A DNA stretch of 64,000 nucleotides from Cycas panzhihuaensis. Its lineage: Eukaryota; Cycadophyta. Of the stretch, positions 1 through 10,049 are shown one piece after another. The position numbers were made by a program, and so were the translations under genes. Within the stretch, counting starts at the first letter, position 1. Every line of letters starts with the position of its first letter. Where the stretch lies: contig CM041465.1 of NCBI GenBank assembly GCA_023213395.1, forward strand, positions 34,603,741 to 34,667,740, written 5' to 3'. The notes below the pieces were generated by a model, which saw only the letters and a program-made list of their open reading frames with translations, made no database searches and was not told the DNA's origin.

Positions 1-81
1 AAGTTGTTCCATTCTCCTATGCAACTCTTGCAATTTTTTGTTTATTTCAACATAGTTTAGTTTTTCTCCTCTTCTTGCCAT
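1..81 (-). pseudogene. N-terminal fragment of a gag gene, element K
   Basis: The minus strand opens with an ATG at 81-79 and stays open to the window edge, about 27 codons beginning MARRGEKLNYVEINKKLQEL. A short basic start followed by a heptad-like, probably coiled-coil segment is usual at the N terminus of Ty3/gypsy Gag. It lies about 200 bases downstream (minus strand) of a tRNA-Met-like primer site and a probable LTR, the right place for a gag start. Gag would form the particle. Only the start is in the window, so family and integrity cannot be judged. The frame could instead be chance leader sequence. Confidence 0.4.
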
Positions 82-283
82 TTTTGACTGCTCTTCTCTT
101 TACCTAACCACTTTAGGTCCTAAAACTTCTCTTGTAATCTTTTTGCAAGGCTCTTAAGCCTTAATAAGCACTCCCTTGCCCTTTTAATAGAAATGCTCTG
201 GCACCTATGTAATTTCTTCAACAAATATGTGTCACAACACCTCAAACTTTTGTGGTTTACTTCAATTCTAGAGCTGAACCTTG

Positions 284-296
284 CTCTGATCCCAAA
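284..296 (-). promoter_or_regulatory. Primer-binding-site-like sequence, element K
   Basis: Read on the minus strand this is TTGGGATCAGAGC, a two-mismatch version of TGGTATCAGAGC, the complement of the initiator-Met tRNA 3' end. It directly follows the end of the putative LTR at 297. Confidence 0.4.
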
Positions 297-687
297 TGAT
301 AAGGAGGGCCTACAAGGAAAACATTTAATCTCACATACACAAACTTAAAATAAGAAAGAGCCAAAGAATAGGGAGAGTCATTTTATTTCTATTTCCATTC
401 CATTTTATGTAATCTCTAAAAAGTAATCTAAAATTACATTTATACAAATGAAAGTGGGAAGTCCAAAAGCTTTTAACCATAACCCTAAAAAATCTTCAAT
501 TACTTAAGATATTAAAGGAGACCACGCTTATAAGTTATGTCCTACTAAGAAAAACTAGACCACTAAGGGTTATTACATAAAAGTAAAAACTAGTTTAAAA
601 TTAACTACTATTTTTAGACATACAAAATAAATTTTAATGTTTAGACGTTTTCATAAATTTTTATGGCTAAAAAACTATGGGCCTACA
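297..687 (-). repeat. Putative 5' LTR of element K
   Basis: The segment starts TGATAAGGAGGGCCTACAAG and can end at GGGCCTACA near 687. On the minus strand that gives a TG...CA element of about 390 bases ending next to the primer-like site. No partner LTR is in the window, so the right boundary is a guess. It holds no coding frame. Confidence 0.35.
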
Positions 688-1566
688 ATGAGGTCTCTGG
701 CCTAGTCATAAGATGTTTTTATTTATTTTGTTCAGATAGACCTTTGAATTGGCACAGGAATAACTGAATTCTGACCACCAAGTAAAAAGTTATGCTTTGA
801 TTAGTAGACCCCAAAATTTAGAGAAAAAGAAAGACTAAAAAAGTGAGAAGTGGATTGAGTTATGATGAAGATTTAGATGCTCTCGCATTATTCATGGTCT
901 CTAATAGATTTTACTTAGGGCATAGGCAATTGCTTTATTACTATGTAATGTTCATAACTATTGTGCCTTTATTTCATTCTATGTTAGTGCATCTTTGTTT
1001 AAACACATGAAAGTTAACTAAATTTTATGAAGTCCTAATAAAAGATTATTTTATTTTGGCCTCAACCTTGATTTCATAAATATCCATCATATATGAAAAA
1101 GCATGAAGTTGTTATATAGATCACTCAATCCATTGAATATCGACGTCATCATGATGTGGTCCTTGTGATGTACATTTATAATTTTTTGCAACATTTGTTT
1201 CTAATTCACAATCATTTAGCAAATATTATTGGTGTTGTTAAAGATTTTTATGGATATTTAAATTTTATGTACTATTTAGAACCTTTTATTGCCTTTTCCA
1301 AAGCATGTTTTCAAGCTCTCTTCCTTGTTTTCAATTGTATCAGGCTTTTATGATATCTAGCTTTGGGAATCCCATACCATAGTGTCCTAACACTCCTTTT
1401 CCTCATAGAGTAACCTCTTCTTGGTTGTTTAATTTTAGAGATGTAAGCATGCTTAGGTGTTCCTCATATTTTTACCTCCCTCTTCATGGCCTATCTTATT
1501 TGCCTTTTTATTTAATACATTTTGTAAGGTCCCCTTATTGTCCAAACTTGATTAAACCTCACAAGG
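688..1566. other. AT-rich spacer, no gene seen
   Basis: No coding region, RNA gene or repeat is recognisable between the putative K LTR and the A insertion site. The only frame of note, at 1156-1353, is a short hydrophobic one without family resemblance. Confidence 0.5.
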
Positions 1567-1571
1567 GTTAT
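1567..1571. other. Target-site duplication of element A, left copy
   Basis: GTTAT immediately precedes the TGTTAG start of the A 5' LTR. An identical GTTAT at 17848-17852 follows the end of the A 3' LTR. Five-base duplications are standard for copia integrase, so the two LTRs belong to one insertion although they are 16 kb apart. Confidence 0.85.
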
Positions 1572-1767
1572 TGTTAGAGTAGTAATGTTTTACCTTTTAT
1601 TTTCTAAAGTTAAATTGAGGGTTATGTGTCCAACCCCTCTTTTATTATGTCTTGTCACTTGTCCTTCATGCATAGGTTCATATTTATATAATGTATATAT
1701 TTATACAAGAGTATTTCTCTCATTAATGCAAGTTGAAGTATCTTTTTTTGTTTTTATTGTTCTGACA
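1572..1767 (+). repeat. 5' LTR of element A
   Basis: It starts TGTTAGAGTAG and ends TTCTGACA. The middle, including GGTTATGTGTCCAA and CATGCATAGGTTCATAT, matches the 3' copy at 17646-17847 with scattered substitutions. Confidence 0.85.
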
Positions 1768-1782
1768 TGGTATTAAAATAGG
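1768..1782 (+). promoter_or_regulatory. Degenerate primer-binding site, element A
   Basis: TGGTATTAAAATAGG directly follows the LTR end. It corresponds to TGGTATCAGAGCAGG (initiator-Met tRNA) with mutations in the middle. Confidence 0.65.
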
Positions 1783-3229
1783 TTTACTAAGGGTTTGGAA
1801 AAATTTTAAAAGAAGACCAAAGTTTTGGAAGAGAAAATTTTTCTATACAGAGATCAAAGTTTTGGAAGAGAGAGAGAGGATTTTTATACATTCATTGGTG
1901 TATTAATTACTATATAGAATTGTTGCATGGAATCGTACAAATGAGAAAAAATTCAAGTGCTTAGATTCAAATAAAATTTGGTCTATAAACTTGTCTCGAC
2001 AAAGAGATTTTATTATTCCAAACAATCAACCTCAAATTCTGCTTCTTTTAGTGGGAAATCACAATTTTCTATGGGTGCCCATTTGGTATTTCAAACTTAG
2101 TTTTCTTTCATTCTGCTTTGTCTCAACAACTAAAATGTGTCCTCAAATCTTCCTTTAGACATTGCCCTTCATTTGAGTGTGAGTTTATTGACTTTGATCA
2201 AGTATTTGAAGAGATATGCATATTTTTCTCTTTCAAATCCTAGTTGGTCATACAACTTCCTAAGGGTTTTCTGAGCAAACCAGTAGTTAAATTAATTTAT
2301 TTTTTCAAATTTAAGGAAAGCAAATCATAAGCTTCATTTTATGCCAAACATTGATGCAAGATAGAATTATTTTCGGATAATACCGTTCACTCATCTTAAT
2401 TAAGAAGGAAGCTATGTGCCAGGGTTTATTTTGTGAAAAAAATTAGTTGATATGAATGTGTGAAATTTGAAATTGGTGATGATATAAAATTATTTTCATG
2501 AACCTAAATTATTGGTTGAAGTGTTGAGTTTGTATCTTCAAGAAGTGTGTGTTGGAAATATTAAGAACTTGGTTGGTAGAAATTGAGTTTATGCAAAAAT
2601 TATCTCTTCAAAAGTCCTACTCTAAAGTGAAACCATAACTATTGCATGATAATATCTGATAGTACCTGCCACAAAGAAAGAAAAATCATCAGAATAAAGA
2701 TTTCAATCACTATCATTACCTATACATACAAAGAGAACTTATTAGTGAAGAAATACTCATAGTTGAAGGAATAACCAACTATGAAAATATTATGTGTGAG
2801 AGATAGCAGGGAAAGATCCTTGGATTTACTCAAGATATATAAAGTGAATTAATGATGGTGTAACAAAAGCTTGGGCTAGAGACATAACGCAAATTGTTAT
2901 TAATATAGGAGTAATATAAAAAATTAGGGCTGAAATATGAGGATGTATACTTTGCCTCTACTATAATCTTATTTGTGTAGTTTCAAATGACAAAACAATG
3001 AACTGTATTTACTTTATTACGGGAACAAGTTTTCATAGCTCAAAAGCATTTCATTATTAGAGCATAAATAGATATCCAGCCTGTGCATCGACTAATTACC
3101 TTTGTTTCCTCAAAGTGTGCTCCAGAAGTTGATTAGTACTGTAGCAATGTTAGTAATTTGATGAGAGTGATTCTCTGAAAAAAAATTGAAGAGAGTTGGA
3201 AATACTTGAAACTTTTGAAGTTTTTGTGG
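1783..3229. other. Unassigned interior sequence of element A
   Basis: This lies between the A primer site and the B insertion, where the leader and the start of gag would be expected. I could not recognise copia Gag here in any frame. The sequence is AT-rich and stop-dense. Purine-rich near-repeats (AAAGTTTTGGAAGAGA at about 1817 and 1856) follow the primer site and are probably leader. The rest may be decayed gag, an older insertion or captured sequence. Confidence 0.4.
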
Positions 3230-3234
3230 CTGAT

Positions 3235-3421
3235 TGTTAGAATGTAATGTTTTATCTTATGTCATAAATTAAATATTAACTGTATGTAATTAACAAACAT
3301 ATGTCATTTAGATGTATTTTAGTTACAAGTCAGTTATAAACCCTAATTGTATTTATTCACTTGAGCTCTCAATGATGATCATCAAGCATTCTTCATCTAT
3401 TTTTGATCTAGCATTCTGACA
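3235..3421 (+). repeat. 5' LTR of element B
   Basis: It starts TGTTAGAATG and ends ATTCTGACA. It matches the copy at 11568-11754 base for base over most of its length. Confidence 0.9.
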
Positions 3422-3433
3422 TGGTATCAGAGC
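3422..3433 (+). promoter_or_regulatory. Primer-binding site, element B
   Basis: TGGTATCAGAGC follows the LTR without a gap and is the exact complement of the plant initiator-Met tRNA 3' end, the usual copia primer. Confidence 0.9.
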
Positions 3434-3834
3434 AAGTTATTCTGCCAGATTAAGAGAGGGTCTCTATAAAATCAAGTGAGAGAGACAAGTACAATCTCAG
3501 ACAAGCTGTAAAGGAGAAAGATAAAGGTCTTAAAATGAATCTGAAGCAGAGAAGGAAACAGACACCTGAAGAAGCAAAGGAAAGAGGTAAGAAGACCATG
3601 TAAAGTAGGATCAGAGCATAAAGTGAATACATAGTGATTGTACGGAACTGTACTATTGTATGGACTTGGAAAAATCAAGGTCTCAAATTTCAACAAAACT
3701 CACCCAGATCATAGATCTCAACATCCTCTTCACCTTTCTCTTCTATCATGAAGTGATCTGAGGTTATTTGGAGGGGGTTTTAACCCATTACCAATCAAGC
3801 AGGTTTAAGAAGGATTTTTAGAGTGTTTATTCTC
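3434..3834 (+). other. Leader of element B, first part
   Basis: Untranslated leader between primer site and gag, cut by element C. It is purine-rich and has no long frame in the sense direction. Two frames on the minus strand here (3450-3696) are chance. Confidence 0.55.
3778..3829 (+). repeat. Direct repeat flanking element C, left copy
   Basis: About 52 bases starting TTTTAACCCATTAC recur at 7104-7154, just beyond the other end of element C, with a handful of differences. This is ten times longer than a normal target duplication. Either the B leader already held a tandem repeat here or the insertion was accompanied by a larger duplication. Confidence 0.75.
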
Positions 3835-4069
3835 TGTTGGAATATTAATTTTGCACATTTGTTTTGTCCCACATACAAGTGGGTTCCACTCTCACTATCT
3901 TGACATGTATTGTAAATACACAACATAGTGTATCATATTATATTTGTTGTAATGATGCTTTGTTAATATAATGGAGGTACCTTAAGGGTATCGTTTGATC
4001 TTATGGAGGTACTTTTGTTCTGTTTTATTCTATTTACCAATATCTTATTACAGGTTCTATTTCCCAAAA
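3835..4069 (+). repeat. 5' LTR of element C
   Basis: It starts TGTTGGAATATTAATTTTGC and ends near TTTCCCAAAA. The 3' copy ends TTTTCCAACA, so the terminal CA is mutated here. Shared blocks include GTGGGTTCCACTCTCACT and ACACAACATAGTGTATCATA. Confidence 0.85.
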
Positions 4070-4082
4070 AGATATCAGAGCG
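4070..4082 (+). promoter_or_regulatory. Primer-binding site, element C
   Basis: AGATATCAGAGCG is a mutated TGGTATCAGAGCG (initiator-Met tRNA) at the LTR edge. Confidence 0.7.
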
Positions 4083-4617
4083 CCCAAGTTGAGAGAGGTG
4101 TTTTTGTTCGGTATCAGAGTGGTGATTTAGGAGGTGTCATCAAGGGTGGAAAACATATTCGAGAGAATAGACATTGAAATTTATGAGAAGTAATGGCGAA
4201 ATTGAGACGAAATGGCTCATTCTATAAAATTTGAGTGGTCACACTATAGATTTTTGGGTGAAAGTACAAAAATTGTAGCATAATTAATTTCAGCCTACTT
4301 TTTTTCCGTTGCCATACTTTTGGGACAGATCTACAACCTCAACTTCAAAGAGCCATAACTTTGGCTATAGGTATCTAAATGATCTCAAATGTTTTTTTGA
4401 TTCTGTGTGTTTTTTAATTTACTTTCTAATAGAAGTGGTTTGAGATTCATCAGAGTTCAGAATAAAAGGTTATTAATAGTGTATCAAAAGGTACTGTTAC
4501 AGCCCCTATAAACCCTAATTATGAAATTCTTAAAATGAGCATAACTTTTGTTCTAAATATTAGAATTCAATTTCATCTAAACCATTGGAATCGTATTTCA
4601 GAGACCATCATTTCCAT

Positions 4618-4714
<97 letters not shown>

Positions 4715-5689
4715 GAAATAAGTTTTTTAAGAATTTAAGGGTTTCATATTGATATGGTGACATGAATGAGGCAATGGTAATGAGGTAATATAAGTGTTTT
4801 GCACTCTTAATTAGTGACAAAGTAGTGACATTTGGCATTGGCATAGTGCTATCTTGCATGTGATTTACATAAGTTGGGTAATGTTGCAATATGAGGTGAC
4901 TATTTGAGGCTCTCTTGCGTATGTTGTACATGGGAGAGTACTGTTGCAATGTGAGACAATATTAAGTCATATTGAGGTGAATCTATTTGGCACTCTATTG
5001 GTGATTTGAGATGTATGATGGTGATTATCTAATGGCAATTTGAGTGCTTTCTTACATATGTTCATATGAGAGAGCTATTGTGAAAATGACATAGTGTGGT
5101 GATGAAGCGATAATACATGTGTTTGTATGAATGAGTTGGATGGCATATGACAACTTAGTGCTTCTTGGAATTTGATTTATGTGAAGGGGCTTTATGGGCA
5201 TGATAAGACAAATTTGAGGGCAAAGAAGATGGTGATATGACATGGGCAAGATATGGCAAGAGAAGGGCGATTAGAGAGCATGTTTATGGGCAACTATTAT
5301 CAAGTTATGAGGCATGTTTGATGATGTGTTCTAATTGATTGAATGGGAAAAAAAGGATGAGTTTTTTGTTGAAGTTACCTGAGTTACAAATGTAGTGGCA
5401 TAAGTTGTATTTTGAGTAATTAAGTGAAGTGTGATGTGTCTTGGCGATTTAATGGTGACATGAGGTATACATGATTTCTGTGTGATATATATATTATAAG
5501 CTTTGATTCTATGGTGAAGTAAGTGTTTCAGATATTCTTTATATGTGACTATTTGGCAATATATGAGATGCATAAGGCAATGATATGATGATGAAGTCAG
5601 TGATGTAAGGAATATGGGACATGAGAAAGTTTGATGAGATTGATTAATAAGTGAGTTTGTTGATTGAAAAAGGGACGTGGTGTTAGGAA
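4083..5689 (+). other. Long non-coding leader of element C
   Basis: About 1.6 kb separates the primer site from the gag-like start. The first part carries phrases such as GAGCATAACTTTTGTTC and TTGGAATCGTATTTCAGAG, and the second phrase recurs in modified form in element D near 12845. The second half (4740-5680) is rich in TGAGG, GTGA and GGCA phrases on the plus strand and open only in meaningless minus frames. No protein is recognisable. Confidence 0.5.
4621..4710. repeat. (TA)45 microsatellite
   Basis: Ninety uninterrupted bases of TA repeat inside the C leader. Reading frames through it give artificial Ile-Tyr repeats on both strands and are not genes. The pure tract in an otherwise decayed element implies recent slippage expansion. 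Confidence 0.98.
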
Positions 5690-6845
5690 ATGATATTTAC
5701 AATCATGGAGGAGAATGATGTGGCTTTGTATGTTCCTGAAACAAATGAATATTACTTAAAGGATTCATTTATTCTGATACCTAAGTGTAATGGTAAAGAC
5801 TACTTCTTTTGGATAATTAAAATGAGATGTTTATTCATAGTTAGAGGTTTGTGGAAGATTGTTACTGATGAATATGATATCCCTAAGGATGAAGAAGAAA
5901 AGGAAATGCTTGAGAAGAAAGATAGAAAGGCATTTATTATGATTCGTGCTATATTCAACAAGGCTGATCTTCCTTCTGAATACTATTTTGTCATTCCTAT
6001 GATTCTATATGCAAGTACTACTAAAGAAGCTTGGGATTTTCTAAGGGAAGTATTTGAACAAACTCCTGAAGAGACACAACGAATGATTGAAAAGGCAATT
6101 AAGGTTAGTTATGGTTATGGTACAGGTACAATGAATGAAGAAAATATCAACAACACTGATGAAACAACATGTCAAGATGAAGAATGTATGAGTATTGATG
6201 AAATTTCTACTGAATGTAAGGAAACGATGGTTGAATGTATTGATGAAGCTACAACTTCTACTAAAGACGTTGAGAGTGATGAATCAATTAAGGTTTATTT
6301 AGAAGACACTATTATTTCAAAGGGAAATTGAATATGAATCTGATGGTCCTATAAAGGATGAGTCTTATATTGATGATATTCCTGCTTTAAGTATTGATTC
6401 AAGATTGAATGATGTTTCTTCTTTAAGTATTAATTCAAGTTCAAAATATATGCAAATTAATCAAGAGTCCATTCCAAAGGTTGAAGAAATCACTGTTGTA
6501 CATGGTGATCAAGAACTTATATAGGATAATGATGACAAACAAGTTGTATTTGAAGATGGTTACTTACAGGATCTTCATCACAATCAGACTAGACCAGCTG
6601 CAATGAAGAATTATGATTTACACTTGCTAAAGTAGCTACATCAACATCATCACTATAGGATTGAAGATGGAAATCAAGCTGAGGATATCATCTTACAAAG
6701 ACATCAGTACATAATTGAAGATGAAAATCAAGATAAAGACATAATTCTACATTAAAGACATCACTACAAGATTGAAGATAAGGATCAAGTTGAAGACATC
6801 ATCTTCAAGGAATTTCTAAAGACAAGGTGTTGTAAATACAAATGA
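5690..6845 (+). pseudogene. Gag-like protein with acidic repeat tail, element C
   Basis: A clean 213-codon frame runs 5690-6331. The likely true start is the second ATG, 5705 (MEENDV). The N-terminal half looks like copia Gag of the DUF4219/UBN2 type: a Tyr-Phe-Phe-Trp then RGLWKIV segment near residues 43-58, and KEAWDFLREVFEQTPEE near 116-132. No zinc knuckle follows. After a frameshift near 6327 the protein continues as an acidic Ser/Asp-rich tail (SIDSRLND and SLSINSSS phrases). From about 6648 it ends in three tandem units of about 18 residues of the form HHY-IED-NQ-EDII. Stops at 6523, 6635 and 6754 interrupt the tail. Element D encodes a relative. Gag would assemble particles; the tail's role is unknown. 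Confidence 0.7.
6648..6809 (+). repeat. Three tandem coding repeats in the C gag tail
   Basis: Units at 6648-6701, 6702-6758 and 6759-6809 each encode a variant of HHYRIEDGNQAEDIIL. The period is about 54-57 bases. Similarity is clearer in the protein than in the DNA, which suggests the repeats existed while the protein was under selection. Confidence 0.75.
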
Positions 6846-6858
6846 CCCAAATGTGCAT

Positions 6859-6868
6859 TAAAGGGGAG
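6859..6868 (+). promoter_or_regulatory. Polypurine tract, element C
   Basis: TAAAGGGGAG lies directly before the 3' LTR, the usual priming site for plus-strand DNA. Confidence 0.75.
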
Positions 6869-7102
6869 TGTTGGAATATTGATAATTCATATTTATTTTA
6901 TCCCACATGCAGGTGGGTTCCACTCTCACTGTCTTGACATGTATTATAAATACACAACATAGTGTATCATATTATATCTATTGTAATGATGCTTTGTTAA
7001 TATAATAGAGGTATCTTAAAGGTACTATTCAATCTTGTGGAGGTGCTTTTGTTCCATTTGGTTTTATTTGCGATTATCTTATTACAGGTCTATTTTCCAA
7101 CA
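6869..7102 (+). repeat. 3' LTR of element C
   Basis: It starts TGTTGGAATATTGATAATTC and ends TTTTCCAACA, and is the partner of 3835-4069. Confidence 0.85.
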
Positions 7103-7103
7103 A

Positions 7104-7154
7104 TTTTAACCCATTACTAGTCGAGAAGGTTTAAGAAGGATTTTTAAAGTTTTT
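7104..7154 (+). repeat. Direct repeat flanking element C, right copy
   Basis: It begins TTTTAACCCATTACTAG and is the partner of 3778-3829. The B leader resumes after it with TTTCCTAGATCCGAATAAAT. Confidence 0.75.
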
Positions 7155-7488
7155 TCCTAGATCCGAATAAATCTTTAAGTAATCTGAGACCAAATCTCTT
7201 TGTATGCAACATACAAGTCTATTCAATGCTCTTGTGAAGTTGTTTCTTAAAGATTTAGGAAGATTTTTTTATATTTGTGAGAAACCCTAACAACCCCTTT
7301 AGAGATCACGGGCTAGATTTCTCTCAAATCATAAGTTGTCTTAGAAAAGTAACTGTAAATCTCTGATCTACTCTTCAAAATCTTTCATTTAAGATAGGTC
7401 TCATCCCCACCCATATAGTTCAGGTACCGTATGAAAATCTATACCTTTGTACGATCTAGGGCTGCTAAAACACACTTTTCTCTTAAAA
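7155..7488 (+). other. Leader of element B, second part
   Basis: Non-coding sequence up to the gag ATG. CCTCTTTAGAGATC and CTCAAATCATAAGTTG phrases are present but nothing functional is recognisable. Confidence 0.5.
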
Positions 7489-8400
7489 ATGGCTTCCTCT
7501 ATCCTAGCTCTGTCTGATAATGACATGCTTATTGATGCCAACTACCACATTTGGAAAATTAAGATAGAGACCCTCCTCAGAGCTAAAAATGCTTGGAAAA
7601 TTACAATAGGAATAGAAACCAAACTAAAGGTTGTTGGGCATGAACAAACCAGCTGGGAAGATCGAGATTGTATTAGGGTTATAATTTTAAATTTATCTAT
7701 TTTAGATTCACTTCTTATCTATGTTGAAAATTTATGCTCCACTAAAAGTGTTTGGAATTATCTGAAAAACTTGTATGGACAAAAGAATAAGGCTAGGATA
7801 ATAGCCTTGAAAGAAGAACTATTCAAACTTCATATGAAGGAGTCTGAAATAGTTACTAACTTCATACATAAAATAATTTCACTAAGGAATGGCATCTTCA
7901 ATATGGGTGCTCCACTCACTAATCAGGAGTTGGTGCAACTTGTGGTTAGTAAATTACCTAAATTATTCTATGTAACGATAAACACCATTACTAATACTAA
8001 TTAAATAGCAATAATGATAATGGACATTCTAACAAGATTATTGCTAAGACAGGAGTAGAGAAATAGGAGAAATGAGGATGTAGTTGAACTGGAGGATGCT
8101 TTTGCCTCTAGATTGAACCTGGGTTTCAGAGGATGCAATAGAGGAAGAGGAAGAACTTCCACAGGTCGTGCTTCATCACGAGGTCATTGGCAAGATACAA
8201 GAGGGCGAGGTCATAGTATTACTTAGAGGATTTGTTATAGCTACGATAAGACTAGTCATTATGCTAGTTCCTGTAAAGCATTTGATGTGTGTTATCATTG
8301 TGGCCAATCAGGATATTTTCCATACCAATGCAAGAAAGTAGATATCCAGAGAGCGAGACAACCCATGGAAAACTACAATAAGGAATAGACTAGTGATGAT
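7489..8400 (+). pseudogene. gag: Copia Gag, element B
   Basis: The start is the ATG at 7489 (MASSILALSDNDML); an in-frame ATG at 7447 lies in the leader. The first 172 codons show the UBN2-type Gag core: YHIWKIKIETLLRAKNAWK near residues 22-40, SVWNYLKNLYGQKNKA near 86-101 and the conserved LVQLVVSKLP segment near the end. A TAA at 8002 breaks the frame. The rest continues as a basic Arg/Gly-rich stretch and two zinc knuckles: a degenerate one (CYSYDKTSHYASSC, 8236-8277) and CYHCGQSGYFPYQC (8291-8332), where Tyr replaces the usual His. Gag packages the element RNA. Confidence 0.85.
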
Positions 8401-8439
8401 GATGATGAAGAGGAAACAACTTTCATCATTACTCTAATA

Positions 8440-8860
8440 GCAAGCCTCTAGGATAAAGATGTATGGTACATCGACTCAGGAGCCTCTTACCATATGACCA
8501 ACTGAGAAGAATGGTTTGAAAGCCTACAACCATATACTTCTAACAAATATGTGGAATTTGGAGACAAATACTCCTTTGAAATCAAAGGAGTTAGAACCAT
8601 TGCCATTAAAATAAAAGACAAGGTCAAGAAAATTGGAAATGTACTTTTGGTACTTGGTTTAAAAATAAACTTATTATCTGTCTCCCAACTCAAAAAAAAG
8701 GGGTTGAGCATTGTACTTGATAAGAAAAGATTTTATCATATCCTAGACATGAAAAGTAATGGCCATTTAATCGCAAAGGGGGTTGAAAGCAATGACCTAT
8801 ATAAACTGTTATCACACCCAATTGTACATGATGTAAAAGCTTGTACTGTAGTAAGTCATA
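8440..8860 (+). pseudogene. Copia protease and linker, element B
   Basis: The aspartic protease site reads VWYIDSGASYHMTN at about 8461-8503, with the catalytic D-S-G intact. The enzyme would cleave the Gag-Pol polyprotein. A stop lies just after it, and the frame then runs open from 8551 through VEFGDKYSFEIKG and NLLSVSQLKKKG, conserved downstream motifs of copia protease. Confidence 0.85.
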
Positions 8861-9720
8861 ATAATAAGTTATGGCATTTGAAGTATGGTCATCTCCCCAT
8901 GGAAAAACTTAAAAACATAGAGAGAAATGGTCTAGTAATTGGTCTACCTCTAATTTTATCAAGTAACTTTGTATATAAAAGCTTCCAATATGGAAAACAA
9001 GATAGGTTGCCATTCCATGAAAGCAAATGGTGAGCACAAAAGAAATTAGAATTAGTTTACACTGATTTGTATGGTCCATTTACCCCACATTCCATCAATG
9101 GAAGTAGGTACTTCCTCACCTTCATAGATGATTTAACTAGAAAAATCTAGATTTATCTCTTGCATACTAAATCAAAAGTCTTTGATGTATTCAAAAAGTT
9201 CAGAGCCAAAGTTGAATTAGATGTTGATTCCAAAATAAAATGTTTAAGATTCGATGGAGGAGGTGAATACAGTTCCAAAGATTTTTTGGAATACTGTAAA
9301 GTCAAAGGGATATAGAGGCAGTTCACAACTCCATACACACTCCAATCAAATGGGGTAGTAGAAAGAAATAACAGAGTTATTATGGAGATGGCACACAACA
9401 TGTTGATTGGTAAAAGCATTCCAAAAACATATTAGGCTGAAGCAGTTAGCACAGCCTACTACTTACTAAATAGGAGTCCAACCAAAGCACTAGACCATCT
9501 TAGTCCAGAGGAAGCATGGACTAGAAGAAGACTGGAATAAGTCACCTCAAGGTATTTAGCAGCCAAGAATTTGACCACATACCATATAGAAAAAGAACAA
9601 AGCTAGATTCAAAAAGTTTGGAATGCATTATGGTAGGATACAACAAAAACTCCAAAGCCTACAAGTGCATAGATCCCAAAACAAAGAAAGTGTATATAAG
9701 TAGAGATGTTGTTTTCAATA
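8861..9720 (+). pseudogene. Copia integrase, element B
   Basis: The GAG-pre-integrase segment LWHLKYGHL is near 8870-8897, followed by the zinc-binding region, in which FVYKSFQYGKQ shows the second Cys pair replaced. The catalytic core keeps all three acidic residues in context: YTDLYGPF (near 9060), CLRFDGGGEY (near 9243) and NGVVERNNR (near 9350). Stops at 9031, 9148, 9313 and 9433 interrupt it. After about 9540 a frame change leads into the poorly conserved C-terminal linker. Integrase inserts the cDNA and makes the five-base duplication seen at the element ends. Confidence 0.85.
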
Positions 9721-10049
9721 AAGAAGACAAGGAAGAAAGTAGAAGCTAAATTCCAATGATAGAAAAAACACCTCAGATAGCTTATCCTAATACTCCTACA
9801 GAAGAAGAATCATGTATGACTACAGAATAAACCTCTAAAGAGTCTACTTCACCTCAAGATTCTCATTCAGACTCTACTCCTCAAGAAGAAGAAGTCTCTC
9901 CAAAAGAGTCTGGGACTAAAGCAGGTAAAAAGGAAAAGAGGGTTCCCAAATGGTACCTCAAAATTATAAAGGAAGGAAAAAGTGAAATCCTTCCCTATAG
10001 AACAAGAAGCCAAAATCCAAAAGCCCTTTTCACTCAGGTAGAACTAAAA
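9721..10049 (+). other. Integrase-RT linker, element B
   Basis: This is a Ser/Glu/Lys-rich spacer of the polyprotein, frameshifted and with several stops. It corresponds to the variable region between the integrase C terminus and RT in copia elements. Confidence 0.55.

Larger units (their letters stand above)
3835..7102 (+). mobile_element. Gag-only (TR-GAG-like) LTR element C, nested in B
   Basis: LTRs of about 235 bases (3835-4069 and 6869-7102) frame a 2.8 kb interior. It has a Met-tRNA-like primer site, a long leader with a (TA)45 tract, one gag-like coding region and a purine tract (AAAGGGGAG) before the 3' LTR. No protease, integrase, RT or RNase H is present, and there is no gap in which they could have been lost recently. 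LTR elements that keep only gag are known in plants as TR-GAG. Such an element must borrow enzymes from a copia partner. Element D at 12.8-14.65 kb is a relative. Confidence 0.8.

Noticed and set aside
3422-3433. Possible tRNA fragment
   Set aside because: Only the 12-base 3'-end complement is present. It is a primer-binding site, not a tRNA gene. The same holds at 1768, 4070, 29024, 62498 and 62536.
4535-4949. Frames on both strands with long Ile-Tyr runs
   Set aside because: They are translations of the (TA)45 microsatellite in the C leader.
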